Origin: UBA12026 sp035291405
GTDB taxonomy: Bacteria > Patescibacteriota > Microgenomatia > UBA8517
NCBI GenBank assembly: GCA_035291405.1
Contig: DATDSD010000064.1
Location: 1-14,257, forward strand
Reading direction: 5' to 3'
DNA length: 14,257 nucleotides
Below are positions 1 to 5,355 of this stretch, piece after piece. A program made the position numbers and the translations under genes. Position 1 is the first letter of the stretch; every line of letters begins with the position of its first letter. Under the pieces are notes generated by a model. That model did no database searches, was not told the DNA's origin, and was given only the letters and a program-made list of their open reading frames with translations.

Positions 1-211
1 TACAGGAAAAGTAAGTAAAGTTACTGATTTTGGTACATTTATAGAACTTGAACCAGGAGTTGAAGGCTTGGTACACATTACAAAGATTGCCCCAGGTAAA
101 AAATTCTCAGTAGGAGATGAAGTTAAATGTTATATTGAAGAGATTGATGCAAAAGGAAGAAAAATTTCATTAGGTCTAGTCCTTACTTCAATTCCAGTTG
201 GATATAAATAA
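1..211 (+). CDS. S1-domain RNA-binding protein, C-terminal fragment
   Basis: This is an open frame entering from the left edge (first full codon at base 2) and ending at TAA 209-211; 69 residues are visible. It matches an S1/OB-fold RNA-binding domain: GKVSKVTDFGTFIEL, then GVEGLVHITKI, then VGDEVKCYIEEIDAKGRKISLGL, which is the usual beta-barrel order. The frame ends about 10 residues after the domain. S1 domains of this sort occur in ribosomal protein S1, polynucleotide phosphorylase (as the last domain) and Tex-like proteins. The upstream part is missing, so I cannot choose between them; an S1-like or PNPase-like protein is likely because the domain is C-terminal. The S1-fold call is firm and the gene identity is open. 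Confidence 0.8.
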   Translation, partial: TGKVSKVTDFGTFIELEPGVEGLVHITKIAPGKKFSVGDEVKCYIEEIDAKGRKISLGLVLTSIPVGYK

Positions 212-253
212 GTAACTATTTACTTTTTCTTTATATATATATTGTTATAAGAG

Positions 254-649
254 ATGAAGAAGCTTCTAAAAAACAAAAATTCAAAAATTGCGGGTTTAAT
301 TATTTTAGTAGTAGGGATTGTTGCTGGAATTGTGTTGATTCAACAATCCCAGGATATTAGGGAAAGAGCTTCGGATTGTTTGTCTGACGGTTCCTCATGT
401 ACTGCAAATGGGTGTCCCGGATTGTGTGGACCTTGCACAGATGGACTTTGTTGTGCTGATATCGCTGATGATTGTCCAGCAATAGATAAAGGGTGTAAAC
501 CCCCTAGATATTTACAAAATGGAAAATGTATTGGGAGTCCTGGAAAAGGAATATTGGTTGGTCAATATATTTCTAAAAATAAATGCAAAACAGATGATGA
601 TTGTGCCGAAGGGAAACATTGTCTTATGGGTATTGTGTGTGTAAAGTAA
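254..649 (+). CDS. Membrane-anchored cysteine-rich exported protein
   Basis: The product is 131 residues and of unknown function. Residues 1-11 are basic, 12-29 form one hydrophobic segment, and the segment ends in QQSQDIRERAS (30-40), a style of N-terminal anchor or signal that I associate with Microgenomates exported proteins. The rest should be outside the cell and holds 14 cysteines (42, 49, 54, 58, 61, 66, 67, 74, 81, 92, 111, 117, 123, 129). Their spacing suggests several small disulfide-bonded knots. The last block, KCKTDDDCAEGKHC, resembles Cys-rich repeats of secreted proteins. There is no clear Shine-Dalgarno; a TATAAG box at 246-251 is only 2 nt from the ATG and TATATT at 238-243 is 10 nt away, so transcription probably starts very close to the start codon. 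I recognise no family, and a role as adhesin, inhibitor or structural protein cannot be told apart. Confidence 0.75.
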   Translation: MKKLLKNKNSKIAGLIILVVGIVAGIVLIQQSQDIRERASDCLSDGSSCTANGCPGLCGPCTDGLCCADIADDCPAIDKGCKPPRYLQNGKCIGSPGKGILVGQYISKNKCKTDDDCAEGKHCLMGIVCVK

Positions 650-689
650 AATAAATATATTTAAAGTTAAATTCATGCCTTTTTAATGG

Positions 690-716
690 TTGCAATTGAG
701 TTTTGAGTGTTATAAT
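690..716 (+). promoter_or_regulatory. radA promoter, leaderless type
   Basis: TTGCAA (690-695) is followed after 15 bp by TATAAT (711-716), which is preceded by TGT and so forms an extended -10. Transcription should begin about 7 nt after the -10 box, which is exactly at or next to the ATG at 724. No Shine-Dalgarno could then be present in the mRNA. This decides the radA start against the in-frame TTG at 703. Confidence 0.7.
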
Positions 717-723
717 CCATTTA

Positions 724-2046
724 ATGTTAAAGTCTTCAGTTTTTGTTTGCCAACAATGTGGTAATGAATTCAGTAAATGGCAGGGAAAATGCTCTTTTTG
801 TGGTGAATGGAACAGTCTGGTTGAAACGGTTCTAGCCACAGGAAAAAATAAAAAAAGTCTAAATAAAAGGATTTCTTCTCTCGAAACAGCAAAACCTCAA
901 AAATTAACAGATATTAAAGCAGCAGGGTTGGAAAGGCTTGGAACAAAAATACCAGAACTGGATAGAGCATTAGGAGGAGGAATGGTCTCCGGACAAGTTA
1001 TTTTAATAGCAGGAGAACCTGGAATTGGAAAATCCACACTTTTACTTCAGCTTGCAAATAATTTAAAAAACACGCTTTATGTCAGTGGGGAGGAGAGTGT
1101 GAATCAGGTAGCTATTAGGGCTAAAAGATTGGGAATAAACAATAAAAATATTCAATTTTTGGAAAGCACTGATGTTGATCAAATAATTGAGCAGGTTTCT
1201 GCTTTGAGTAAAGATTTGTCAGTTGTAATCATCGACTCAATCCAAACAATGTCTACAGGCGATCTAACAGGGCTTTCTGGATCCGTTGGTCAAGTTAAAG
1301 AGTGTGCCTTTAGATTATTAAAATTTGCCAAATCTAGTAATATTCCACTTATATTAGTCGGACATGTTACAAAAGAAGGTACAGTTGCAGGGCCTGCGGT
1401 TCTTGCCCATATAGTAGATACTGTTTTGTGGTTTGAGGGAGACAAACAATCAAATTTAAGGCTTCTTAGGAGTGTTAAAAACCGTTTTGGAGCAACCGAT
1501 GAGGTAGGTATATTCTCAATGGAAGATAAAGGACTTATTTCACTTGATAATCCTGAAAAGCTGTTTCTAGAAAAAGATAAATCGCAGGTTGCAGGATCGG
1601 TAGTTTCCATCTTAATGGAGGGTACAAGATCAATTCTTATTGAAATTCAATCCCTTGTTGTACCCACAAAGATGCCCATTCCGAGAAGAGTTGCACAAGG
1701 AATTGACTCAAAAAGGTTAGAGATGTTATTGGCTATACTTTTTAGACGGGCAAACATTCCACTTTATGACATGGATGTTTTTGTTAATGTTGCAGGAGGT
1801 ATAAAAGCTCAAGATCCATCAGTAGACTTGGCCATTTGTCTTTCTATCGCATCCTCTTTCTTCGATAAACTTCTGCCAAAAAAAATTTTGGCAATTGGAG
1901 AGTTGGGTCTTTCTGGAGAAATTAGAGATGTTACATTTCAAGAAAAACGGATAAGAGATTCCAAGAGGTTGGGTTTTACTAATATTATTACAAGTAAAGG
2001 CTTCAAATACTTAAAAGATGTTATAAAAACATACATAAAGTCATAA
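724..2046 (+). CDS. radA: DNA repair protein RadA/Sms
   Basis: RadA is a RecA-like, DnaB-type ATPase that processes recombination intermediates (branch migration) in the cytoplasm. The 440-residue product has every hallmark. There is an N-terminal C4 zinc finger (Cys9, 12, 23, 26 in CQQCG...KCSFC), Walker A GEPGIGKST at 97-105, a Walker B-like strand VVIIDSIQT at about 167-175, the RadA-specific KNRFG motif at 252-256, and a C-terminal Lon-protease-like domain (about 290-440, DPSVDLA at 364-370). Length is normal for the family (about 450). I start it at 724 rather than at the TTG at 703 because the TATAAT at 711-716 would lie inside the longer version and because MLKSSVFVCQQCG gives the usual short lead to the zinc finger. 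It appears to be a single-gene transcription unit. Confidence 0.96.
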   Translation: MLKSSVFVCQQCGNEFSKWQGKCSFCGEWNSLVETVLATGKNKKSLNKRISSLETAKPQKLTDIKAAGLERLGTKIPELDRALGGGMVSGQVILIAGEPGIGKSTLLLQLANNLKNTLYVSGEESVNQVAIRAKRLGINNKNIQFLESTDVDQIIEQVSALSKDLSVVIIDSIQTMSTGDLTGLSGSVGQVKECAFRLLKFAKSSNIPLILVGHVTKEGTVAGPAVLAHIVDTVLWFEGDKQSNLRLLRSVKNRFGATDEVGIFSMEDKGLISLDNPEKLFLEKDKSQVAGSVVSILMEGTRSILIEIQSLVVPTKMPIPRRVAQGIDSKRLEMLLAILFRRANIPLYDMDVFVNVAGGIKAQDPSVDLAICLSIASSFFDKLLPKKILAIGELGLSGEIRDVTFQEKRIRDSKRLGFTNIITSKGFKYLKDVIKTYIKS

Positions 2047-2069
2047 ATTGTGTCAGAATCCAAATCTTT

Positions 2070-2321
2070 ATGCCAGAAAAAATGATCGATGTTCCATGTT
2101 TTCTTAGAGGAATGCATGGGTATACCAAGACTAGTCTCGTAAATACTAGACCACACTTTAAAGTAAATGCAGAGTGGGCATGTACAAATTGGCATTGTCC
2201 GATAAGGGGAAGGCGAGGGGTAAAAGAAGATGTTTATGAACCCATGCGAGTAGAGTTAGAAGAAATAAATGGTTTAAAAGGTGTTGGTTGGTGTGAGGGC
2301 GCAGGTTTGTTGGAGAGATAA
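2070..2321 (+). CDS. Unrecognised small hypothetical protein
   Basis: The frame encodes 83 residues, 23 bp after radA. I recognise no family. It is hydrophilic, has no signal peptide or TM segment, and carries four cysteines (10, 38, 43, 74) and several histidines, including the cluster WACTNWHCPIRGRRG at 36-50, which could bind a metal or nucleic acid. There is no Shine-Dalgarno; a weak extended -10-like box TGTCAGAAT (2051-2059) sits 10 nt before the ATG, in line with the leaderless habit of this window. The opposite strand also has an overlapping open frame, so coding is not certain. In favour are a residue composition typical of a folded protein and a position in an otherwise compact array. 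A second in-frame ATG at 2082 is possible. Confidence 0.45.
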   Translation: MPEKMIDVPCFLRGMHGYTKTSLVNTRPHFKVNAEWACTNWHCPIRGRRGVKEDVYEPMRVELEEINGLKGVGWCEGAGLLER

Positions 2322-2444
2322 ATAAGTTATCTTCATGTTATCCACAATTTATTATCAAATTATTTTTATATCGTATTTATGGGATAATTGAGTCATATAT
2401 ATACTATGGGGGAAGTATTTTTTAAATCAAAAATACTACAGGGT
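2322..2444. other. AT-rich intergenic stretch with one DnaA box
   Basis: I see no gene here. The stretch holds a perfect consensus DnaA box TTATCCACA at 2338-2346, a very AT-rich run at about 2347-2375, and an inverted repeat AGTATTTTT / AAAAATACT (2414-2422 / 2429-2437, 6-nt loop) just before the promoter at 2445. Only one exact DnaA box is present and no dnaA or dnaN is nearby, so this is not called as an origin. Confidence 0.5.
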
Positions 2445-2474
2445 TTGACAAATGATATAGTCTAGTAATATACT
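2445..2474 (+). promoter_or_regulatory. Sigma-70-type promoter of the structured RNA
   Basis: A perfect -35 TTGACA (2445-2450) and -10 TATACT (2469-2474) are separated by 18 bp. The expected transcription start is near 2481. No open reading frame with a sensible start follows before the terminator at 2740, so the promoter seems to drive a non-coding RNA. Confidence 0.7.
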
Positions 2475-2480
2475 GTGAAA

Positions 2481-2747
2481 AGATTTTTTGAAACGCAAAA
2501 AGAGCATTGCTACCGCTGGGTTACCTCCGGCTATTGCCGAAAAACTCACCACGAGTAGAAATGCTCTTTAAGAACTAAATTTGTCTTATGGACAGGAAAA
2601 CCTTATATCTTGTAAGACAAATCGTAAATAGACTAGGACTAATTAAGATAACTGTCAAGGGGGTTTTAGGGCCTTGTTGATCTCGGGGAAGGGTGGTGAG
2701 TTGGGCAGGCTTACTACCCTTTCCTAAGGAAAACAAGGCTATTTTTA
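2481..2747 (+). ncRNA. Candidate structured non-coding RNA, about 265 nt
   Basis: This segment has its own promoter (2445-2474) and terminator (2670-2746) and contains no credible ORF. Three hairpins can be drawn by hand. H1 is AAAGAGCATT / AATGCTCTTT (2499-2508 / 2560-2569, 10 bp), enclosing smaller stems CGGC-TATT-GCCG and ACTC-ACCAC-GAGT. H2 is ATTTGTCTTA / TAAGACAAAT (2579-2588 / 2613-2622, 10 bp). H3 is an outer stem 2670-2678 / 2732-2740, a 6x6 internal loop and an inner helix 2685-2697 / 2713-2725 of 13 pairs including three G-U. AACTCACCAC (2543-2552, H1) is fully complementary to GTGGTGAGTT (2693-2702, H3), so a long-range pairing could compete with H3. I could not match it to RNase P RNA, tmRNA, SRP RNA, 6S RNA or a riboswitch class I know. 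It could be a stand-alone RNA or a leader with read-through into the sortase gene. Confidence 0.55.
2670..2746 (+). terminator. Intrinsic terminator ending the structured RNA
   Basis: GCCTTGTT (2671-2678) pairs with AACAAGGC (2732-2739), with one more wobble pair outside (G2670-T2740), followed by TATTTTT (2740-2746). The long interior (H3 of the RNA) makes it bigger than a usual terminator hairpin. It ends 5 bp before the sortase -10 box, so the two units are packed head to tail. Confidence 0.6.
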
Positions 2748-2756
2748 TGCTACAAT
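2748..2756 (+). promoter_or_regulatory. Sortase promoter, extended -10
   Basis: TGC followed by TACAAT (2751-2756) forms an extended -10 element without a clear -35. The ATG at 2765 is 8 nt beyond the box, so the transcript should be leaderless. No Shine-Dalgarno is present. Confidence 0.55.
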
Positions 2757-2764
2757 GACAAATA

Positions 2765-3448
2765 ATGTTAATTAATTTTTTAACTCCAGAGTTTAGACAC
2801 AAATTAAAAAAACATAAAAGGAAAGAGGTTCTAATTTTAAAGCTTTCAAAAATGTTTGCTTACTTGGGTATCGTTTTTCTTGTTTTATCTTTTGCTCCAT
2901 CTGTTTGGTACAGCTTGGGGGCAAGAGTTGATGACTTCTCGGAAGCAATTTTGAAAACTGTTTTGCAAACAAAAGGTGATGAAGTAAAACCTCGAGTAAC
3001 TGAGAAAATTGACTGGCAGCCAAGTTACAATCAGAAATTAACCAGAGAAACAAGATTAAAAATTCCTTCCATAAAAGTTGATACTGTAGTGAATGAGGCA
3101 ACTGTTGAAAATTATGAAGAAGCATTGAAAAAGGGAGTTTGGAGAATTCCTGATTTTGGTACGCCCTATAACAGGGATAAACCAATGATTCTGGCTGCAC
3201 ATAGATTTGGATATCTTTCCTGGACAAATAAATTCAGAAGAGAAAATTCATTTTTTAAATTACCAGATCTTAAGGTCGGTGATTTTGTAGAAATAACTTA
3301 TAGACAAAGAAAATATATTTATGAGATTTATGCAGAAAGTAGAGGAGAAGAGATAACTGATTATTCAGCAAACTTAATTCTTTATACCTGTGAGACACTA
3401 AATTCTAAGATAAGAATCTTCAAATACGCTCGACTTCTTGAAATATAA
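2765..3448 (+). CDS. Sortase family transpeptidase
   Basis: Sortases are extracytoplasmic, membrane-anchored cysteine transpeptidases that cut a C-terminal LPXTG-like sorting signal and join the protein to the envelope or to another protein. The 227-residue product has a basic N-terminus (10-20), one TM anchor at about 29-47, a linker, and a sortase beta-barrel from about 95. The catalytic residues are all visible: His146 in ILAAHRFGY, Cys209 in LILYTCETL and Arg217 in KIRIF, eight residues after the Cys as expected. RLKIPSIKVDTVV (97-109) is the typical domain start. The subclass cannot be set from motifs alone; the layout fits the class D/E/F range. The gene follows the structured RNA directly and precedes a tiny protein with a PVETG-like tail. 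The first ATG is kept because of the promoter position; Met30 is the alternative. Confidence 0.92.
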   Translation: MLINFLTPEFRHKLKKHKRKEVLILKLSKMFAYLGIVFLVLSFAPSVWYSLGARVDDFSEAILKTVLQTKGDEVKPRVTEKIDWQPSYNQKLTRETRLKIPSIKVDTVVNEATVENYEEALKKGVWRIPDFGTPYNRDKPMILAAHRFGYLSWTNKFRRENSFFKLPDLKVGDFVEITYRQRKYIYEIYAESRGEEITDYSANLILYTCETLNSKIRIFKYARLLEI

Positions 3449-3455
3449 ACTAAAC

Positions 3456-3528
3456 ATTATTCATAGTGACCTATAATGTTGACTTTTAAAAACATTATAG
3501 GTATAATACCCCCGTAACTATGAATAAT
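3456..3528. repeat. Nested inverted repeats over the promoter and start of the downstream gene
   Basis: Outer arms ATTATTCATAGT (3456-3467) and ACTATGAATAAT (3517-3528) are a perfect 12-bp inverted repeat, and the right arm contains the ATG at 3520. Inner arms CCTATAATGTT (3470-3480) and AACATTATAGG (3491-3501) are a perfect 11-bp inverted repeat with a 10-nt loop. The inner element covers most of the -35 to -10 interval, and its arms carry TATAAT on both strands. Confidence 0.8.
3479..3507 (+). promoter_or_regulatory. Promoter of the small TM protein
   Basis: TTGACT (3479-3484) and TATAAT (3502-3507) are separated by an ideal 17 bp, which makes this the best match to a sigma-70-type promoter in the window. 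The predicted start is near 3514, about 6 nt before the ATG at 3520. It lies inside the nested inverted repeats, which suggests repressor control or a structural effect on read-through transcripts. Confidence 0.75.
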
Positions 3529-3738
3529 CTTATAGTATATGCAGAAGACCAACAGACCTGTGTTCAAGTAACTCAATATGGGGGTGGAGTTGGTATTGTT
3601 TGTGGTGCAAAACATGAACCTGTTGAAACAGGACTTGCTGATATTAATCCACTTTACTTGGCCTCATTTTTCTTCATTTTAGCTTTTGTTGCCTTAAGGC
3701 AATATAAGAAATTAGTAAGGTCAGAAATAAGCCTTTAA
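3520..3738 (+). CDS. Small C-terminally anchored protein with sortase-signal-like tail
   Basis: The product is 72 residues. The C-terminal half reads like a cell-wall sorting signal: KHEPVETGL (31-39), a hydrophobic segment at about 44-60 (PLYLASFFFILAFVALRQYK), then a basic tail RQYKKLVR. PVETG resembles the PXTG core of LPXTG signals. The N-terminal half has two cysteines (14, 28) around QYGGGVGIV and no classical signal peptide; an in-frame stop at 3487 rules out a longer start. The gene lies 71 bp after the sortase gene, with its own strong promoter giving a nearly leaderless mRNA. I infer a sortase substrate or a small membrane partner of the sortase. The lack of an N-terminal signal argues against a classical substrate, so a simple tail-anchored protein remains possible. 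Confidence 0.7.
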   Translation: MNNLIVYAEDQQTCVQVTQYGGGVGIVCGAKHEPVETGLADINPLYLASFFFILAFVALRQYKKLVRSEISL

Positions 3739-3756
3739 CCTTCACTTTTTAAAGGC
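3731..3756 (+). terminator. Likely intrinsic terminator
   Basis: GCCTTTAA (3731-3738) pairs with TTAAAGGC (3749-3756) around a 10-nt loop, followed by the pyrimidine-rich CTCTTTCTGCTCTT. The stop codon of the preceding gene (3736-3738) lies in the left arm. The tail is not a pure T run, so termination may be partial. Confidence 0.45.
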
Positions 3757-3844
3757 CTCTTTCTGCTCTTAAAAATTCAAGCATCAAAAAAAGCGGTGCC
3801 AGAAGAATTAAAGTACTTTAACATATCGAGGCTAAAACAATTCT

Positions 3845-3989
3845 TTGACAGATTGTTATATCTGACGGTGAAATTCTGAAAATTGAAAGTCTACTATTTA
3901 TTTTTGTTGCTTTGTTTTCAGACATTCACCGTTAGGTGAATATTCTCTGCAGAGAATTTTTTGTGTTAGTTGACCAAAAGGAGGTCAAG
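3845..3989 (+). promoter_or_regulatory. Structured leader with attenuator-like hairpins and strong Shine-Dalgarno
   Basis: Hairpin A is ATTCACC-GTTA-GGTGAAT (3924-3941). It abuts hairpin B, the perfect palindrome 3942-3957 (stem ATTCTC / GAGAAT, loop TGCA), followed by six T (3957-3962), a terminator shape. Upstream, ACGGTGAA (3865-3872) can pair with TTCACCGT (3925-3932), which excludes hairpin A. AAAGGAGGTCAAG at 3977-3989 contains a full AGGAGGT Shine-Dalgarno 5 nt before the ATG at 3990. TTGACA occurs at 3845-3850, but I see no good -10 at 16-18 bp, so the promoter is not assigned. Confidence 0.4.
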
Positions 3990-4433
3990 ATGGAAAGTAG
4001 TTCGCCCCTAAGAAAAACAGGGTCTTTACTGTGGCTTTTCGTCACGGTAGTCGTGGGGACCGGCATGTTGTTTTTTGCCGTCGTCCCGCAATCGCTAAAT
4101 TGGTTTGGTATTAAAGCCGACCATGAGGCGATCGTATTTGGTAGCCGTGTTTTTTTGGCTACTATGGCGTGGTTCATCTTCGGCCACAACAGAGTGACAA
4201 AATTTGTCGCTGAGGTGGAGAAGTCTGGACCTTTCGCTGTTCTTGCTATCGGCATCCTTGTCGGAGTAATCCTAGAGGGTGGAAAACTGGTGGCAATTCT
4301 GCAGCAAGCAGGATTTGGTTTGTCTGATATGGTTCTAATGACAGCCGGTTTTCTGGCTATCATCGGGGGAATAATATGGGCCATAGTAAGCTACCGAAAA
4401 CCGAAAAATAAAATCGGTAAGGAGAAAAAATGA
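3990..4433 (+). CDS. Four-TM integral membrane protein of unknown function
   Basis: The product is 147 residues and I recognise no family. Four hydrophobic segments lie at about 11-31, 46-64, 81-105 and 112-134, with a basic tail RKPKNKIGKEKK (136-147) that should face the cytoplasm. The start at 3990 is chosen over the in-frame ATG at 3936 because a consensus AGGAGGT lies 5 nt upstream and because the longer version would run across the hairpin region. Codon use is GC-rich in third positions (many GTC, GGC, CTG, CCG), unlike the AT-rich flanking genes. Its stop overlaps the next start (ATGA at 4430-4433), so the two genes are translated together. It may anchor, export or sense for the lipoprotein that follows; that is inference from linkage only. 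Confidence 0.8.
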   Translation: MESSSPLRKTGSLLWLFVTVVVGTGMLFFAVVPQSLNWFGIKADHEAIVFGSRVFLATMAWFIFGHNRVTKFVAEVEKSGPFAVLAIGILVGVILEGGKLVAILQQAGFGLSDMVLMTAGFLAIIGGIIWAIVSYRKPKNKIGKEKK

Positions 4434-5332
4434 AGAAAATCTTGATCGTGGTTTTACTGGGTGTAATACTCAGCGCTTGTTCGGCTTTGCCAACGAGCGA
4501 AACAAAGGTTGCTTCCGCAACCCCAACGGTACAGTCAGTGCAGCCAACTTATACGGCTTTGCCGACTTACACACCATATCCGACTCAGGTTGTACCAGCG
4601 ACGACTGTTTCAACGGCCATTGTCGCAACTGTAGCACCCGCTGCAGTGGTAAACCAAGTCACCAGTTCCAACGATTGGACCATCACCTGGTTTTCAGGCG
4701 CTGATTTCGATCGAGGAGATGGAACGACTTTTCGGCAGGATGCTGAGAAGTGGACATGGCGCGAAATTGCTCCGGAGCTTTGGCCCACGTTCCCAAATAT
4801 CCCGAACCCCTTGGTTCCTGATTTTAGGGTAGTAACATGTGCTGATGATCCGAGCAAGCTGTGTGTTCCTGACGGGCTCGAATACGCCAACCCGGAAAGC
4901 AATTTTTGTCAGCAACTTGCTGGCGAAGCATGTCGCGTTCCGGTTGCTACACGCCACTATTTTTACTTCACAGGGGATTACAATGTTCCAAACATTGGTT
5001 CCTGCGAAGAGGGTGGTACTGGCTATGGCTGTATGCTCGTGATTGTGAACAATGGAGATGTCACTCGTGACATTACTGGAGTTTTCAATCAAGGGTTCCG
5101 CCTGCATGCACGGTATTTCAATGGGAAAGCCTTGGATATGGCAATATGGGCTCTGACGAGTCAAGGCAGTAATGCAATGATGAATCTCAGCTCTACGCTC
5201 AATCCGAATGGCTTCACCAACGCTGGTGGCAACTGCTCCGTTCCTACGGGTTGTCACGGTGTTAACGTGCGAGTAGTCTTCGTATCAGGAAATGAGCCCC
5301 TGCTCATGCTTGAGACAAAGGTCTCCCGTTAA
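4430..5332 (+). CDS. Cysteine-rich lipoprotein with Thr/Pro linker
   Basis: The product is 300 residues. MKK plus a hydrophobic stretch ends in LSAC, a lipobox with lipidation at Cys17. Residues 31-63 form a Pro/Thr/Tyr low-complexity linker with repeated PTYT (ALPTYTPYPTQ), a style I associate with Chloroflexota (Anaerolineae) surface lipoproteins. A globular domain from about 80 to 300 has eight cysteines (137, 145, 160, 168, 192, 201, 269, 275), enough for four disulfides, and many aromatic residues. I recognise no enzyme motif. A Shine-Dalgarno AAGGAG (4419-4424) lies 5 nt before the ATG, and the gene overlaps its partner by 4 bp. Base composition is close to balanced by eye, well above the neighbouring genes, which together with the linker style suggests transfer. 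A ligand-binding or surface-display role is a guess. Confidence 0.8.
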   Translation: MKKILIVVLLGVILSACSALPTSETKVASATPTVQSVQPTYTALPTYTPYPTQVVPATTVSTAIVATVAPAAVVNQVTSSNDWTITWFSGADFDRGDGTTFRQDAEKWTWREIAPELWPTFPNIPNPLVPDFRVVTCADDPSKLCVPDGLEYANPESNFCQQLAGEACRVPVATRHYFYFTGDYNVPNIGSCEEGGTGYGCMLVIVNNGDVTRDITGVFNQGFRLHARYFNGKALDMAIWALTSQGSNAMMNLSSTLNPNGFTNAGGNCSVPTGCHGVNVRVVFVSGNEPLLMLETKVSR

Positions 5333-5355
5333 ACACCTAAATGTTAGCCTCGATC

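Larger units (their letters stand above)
3825..5354. mobile_element. Putative acquired two-gene cassette bounded by an 11-bp inverted repeat
   Basis: ATCGAGGCTAA (3825-3835) and TTAGCCTCGAT (5344-5354) are perfect reverse complements that bracket two genes of visibly higher GC content than everything else in the window. Both genes have consensus Shine-Dalgarno sites, whereas their neighbours mostly lack them. There is no transposase or integrase inside, and I find no target-site duplication, so this is a cassette or passive insert at most. An inverted repeat of this length between two flanks of about 100-150 bp is unlikely but not impossible by chance. Confidence 0.35.

Noticed and set aside
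2328..2375. Replication origin
   Set aside because: There is only one exact DnaA box and no dnaA, dnaN or other origin-linked genes nearby.
2501..2567. tRNA-like acceptor stem AGAGCAT / ATGCTCT
   Set aside because: There is no T-loop consensus, no D-arm GG and no proper anticodon arm between the arms; it is one stem of the structured RNA.
2684..2712. T-box-like AGGGTGGT sequence in the structured RNA
   Set aside because: The T-box core AGGGTGGNACCGCG is matched only over its first eight positions; the ACCGCG part is absent and no aminoacyl-tRNA or amino-acid gene follows.
2575..2802. Minus-strand open frame of 75 codons
   Set aside because: It lies across the structured RNA and its terminator, has no promoter or Shine-Dalgarno, and the protein looks random.
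2793..3227. Minus-strand open frame of 144 codons opposite the sortase
   Set aside because: The plus strand carries intact sortase catalytic residues; the antisense product has no recognisable features.
4694..5257. Minus-strand open frame of 187 codons opposite the lipoprotein
   Set aside because: Long antisense frames are common opposite GC-richer genes; the plus-strand protein has a clear lipobox, linker and Shine-Dalgarno.
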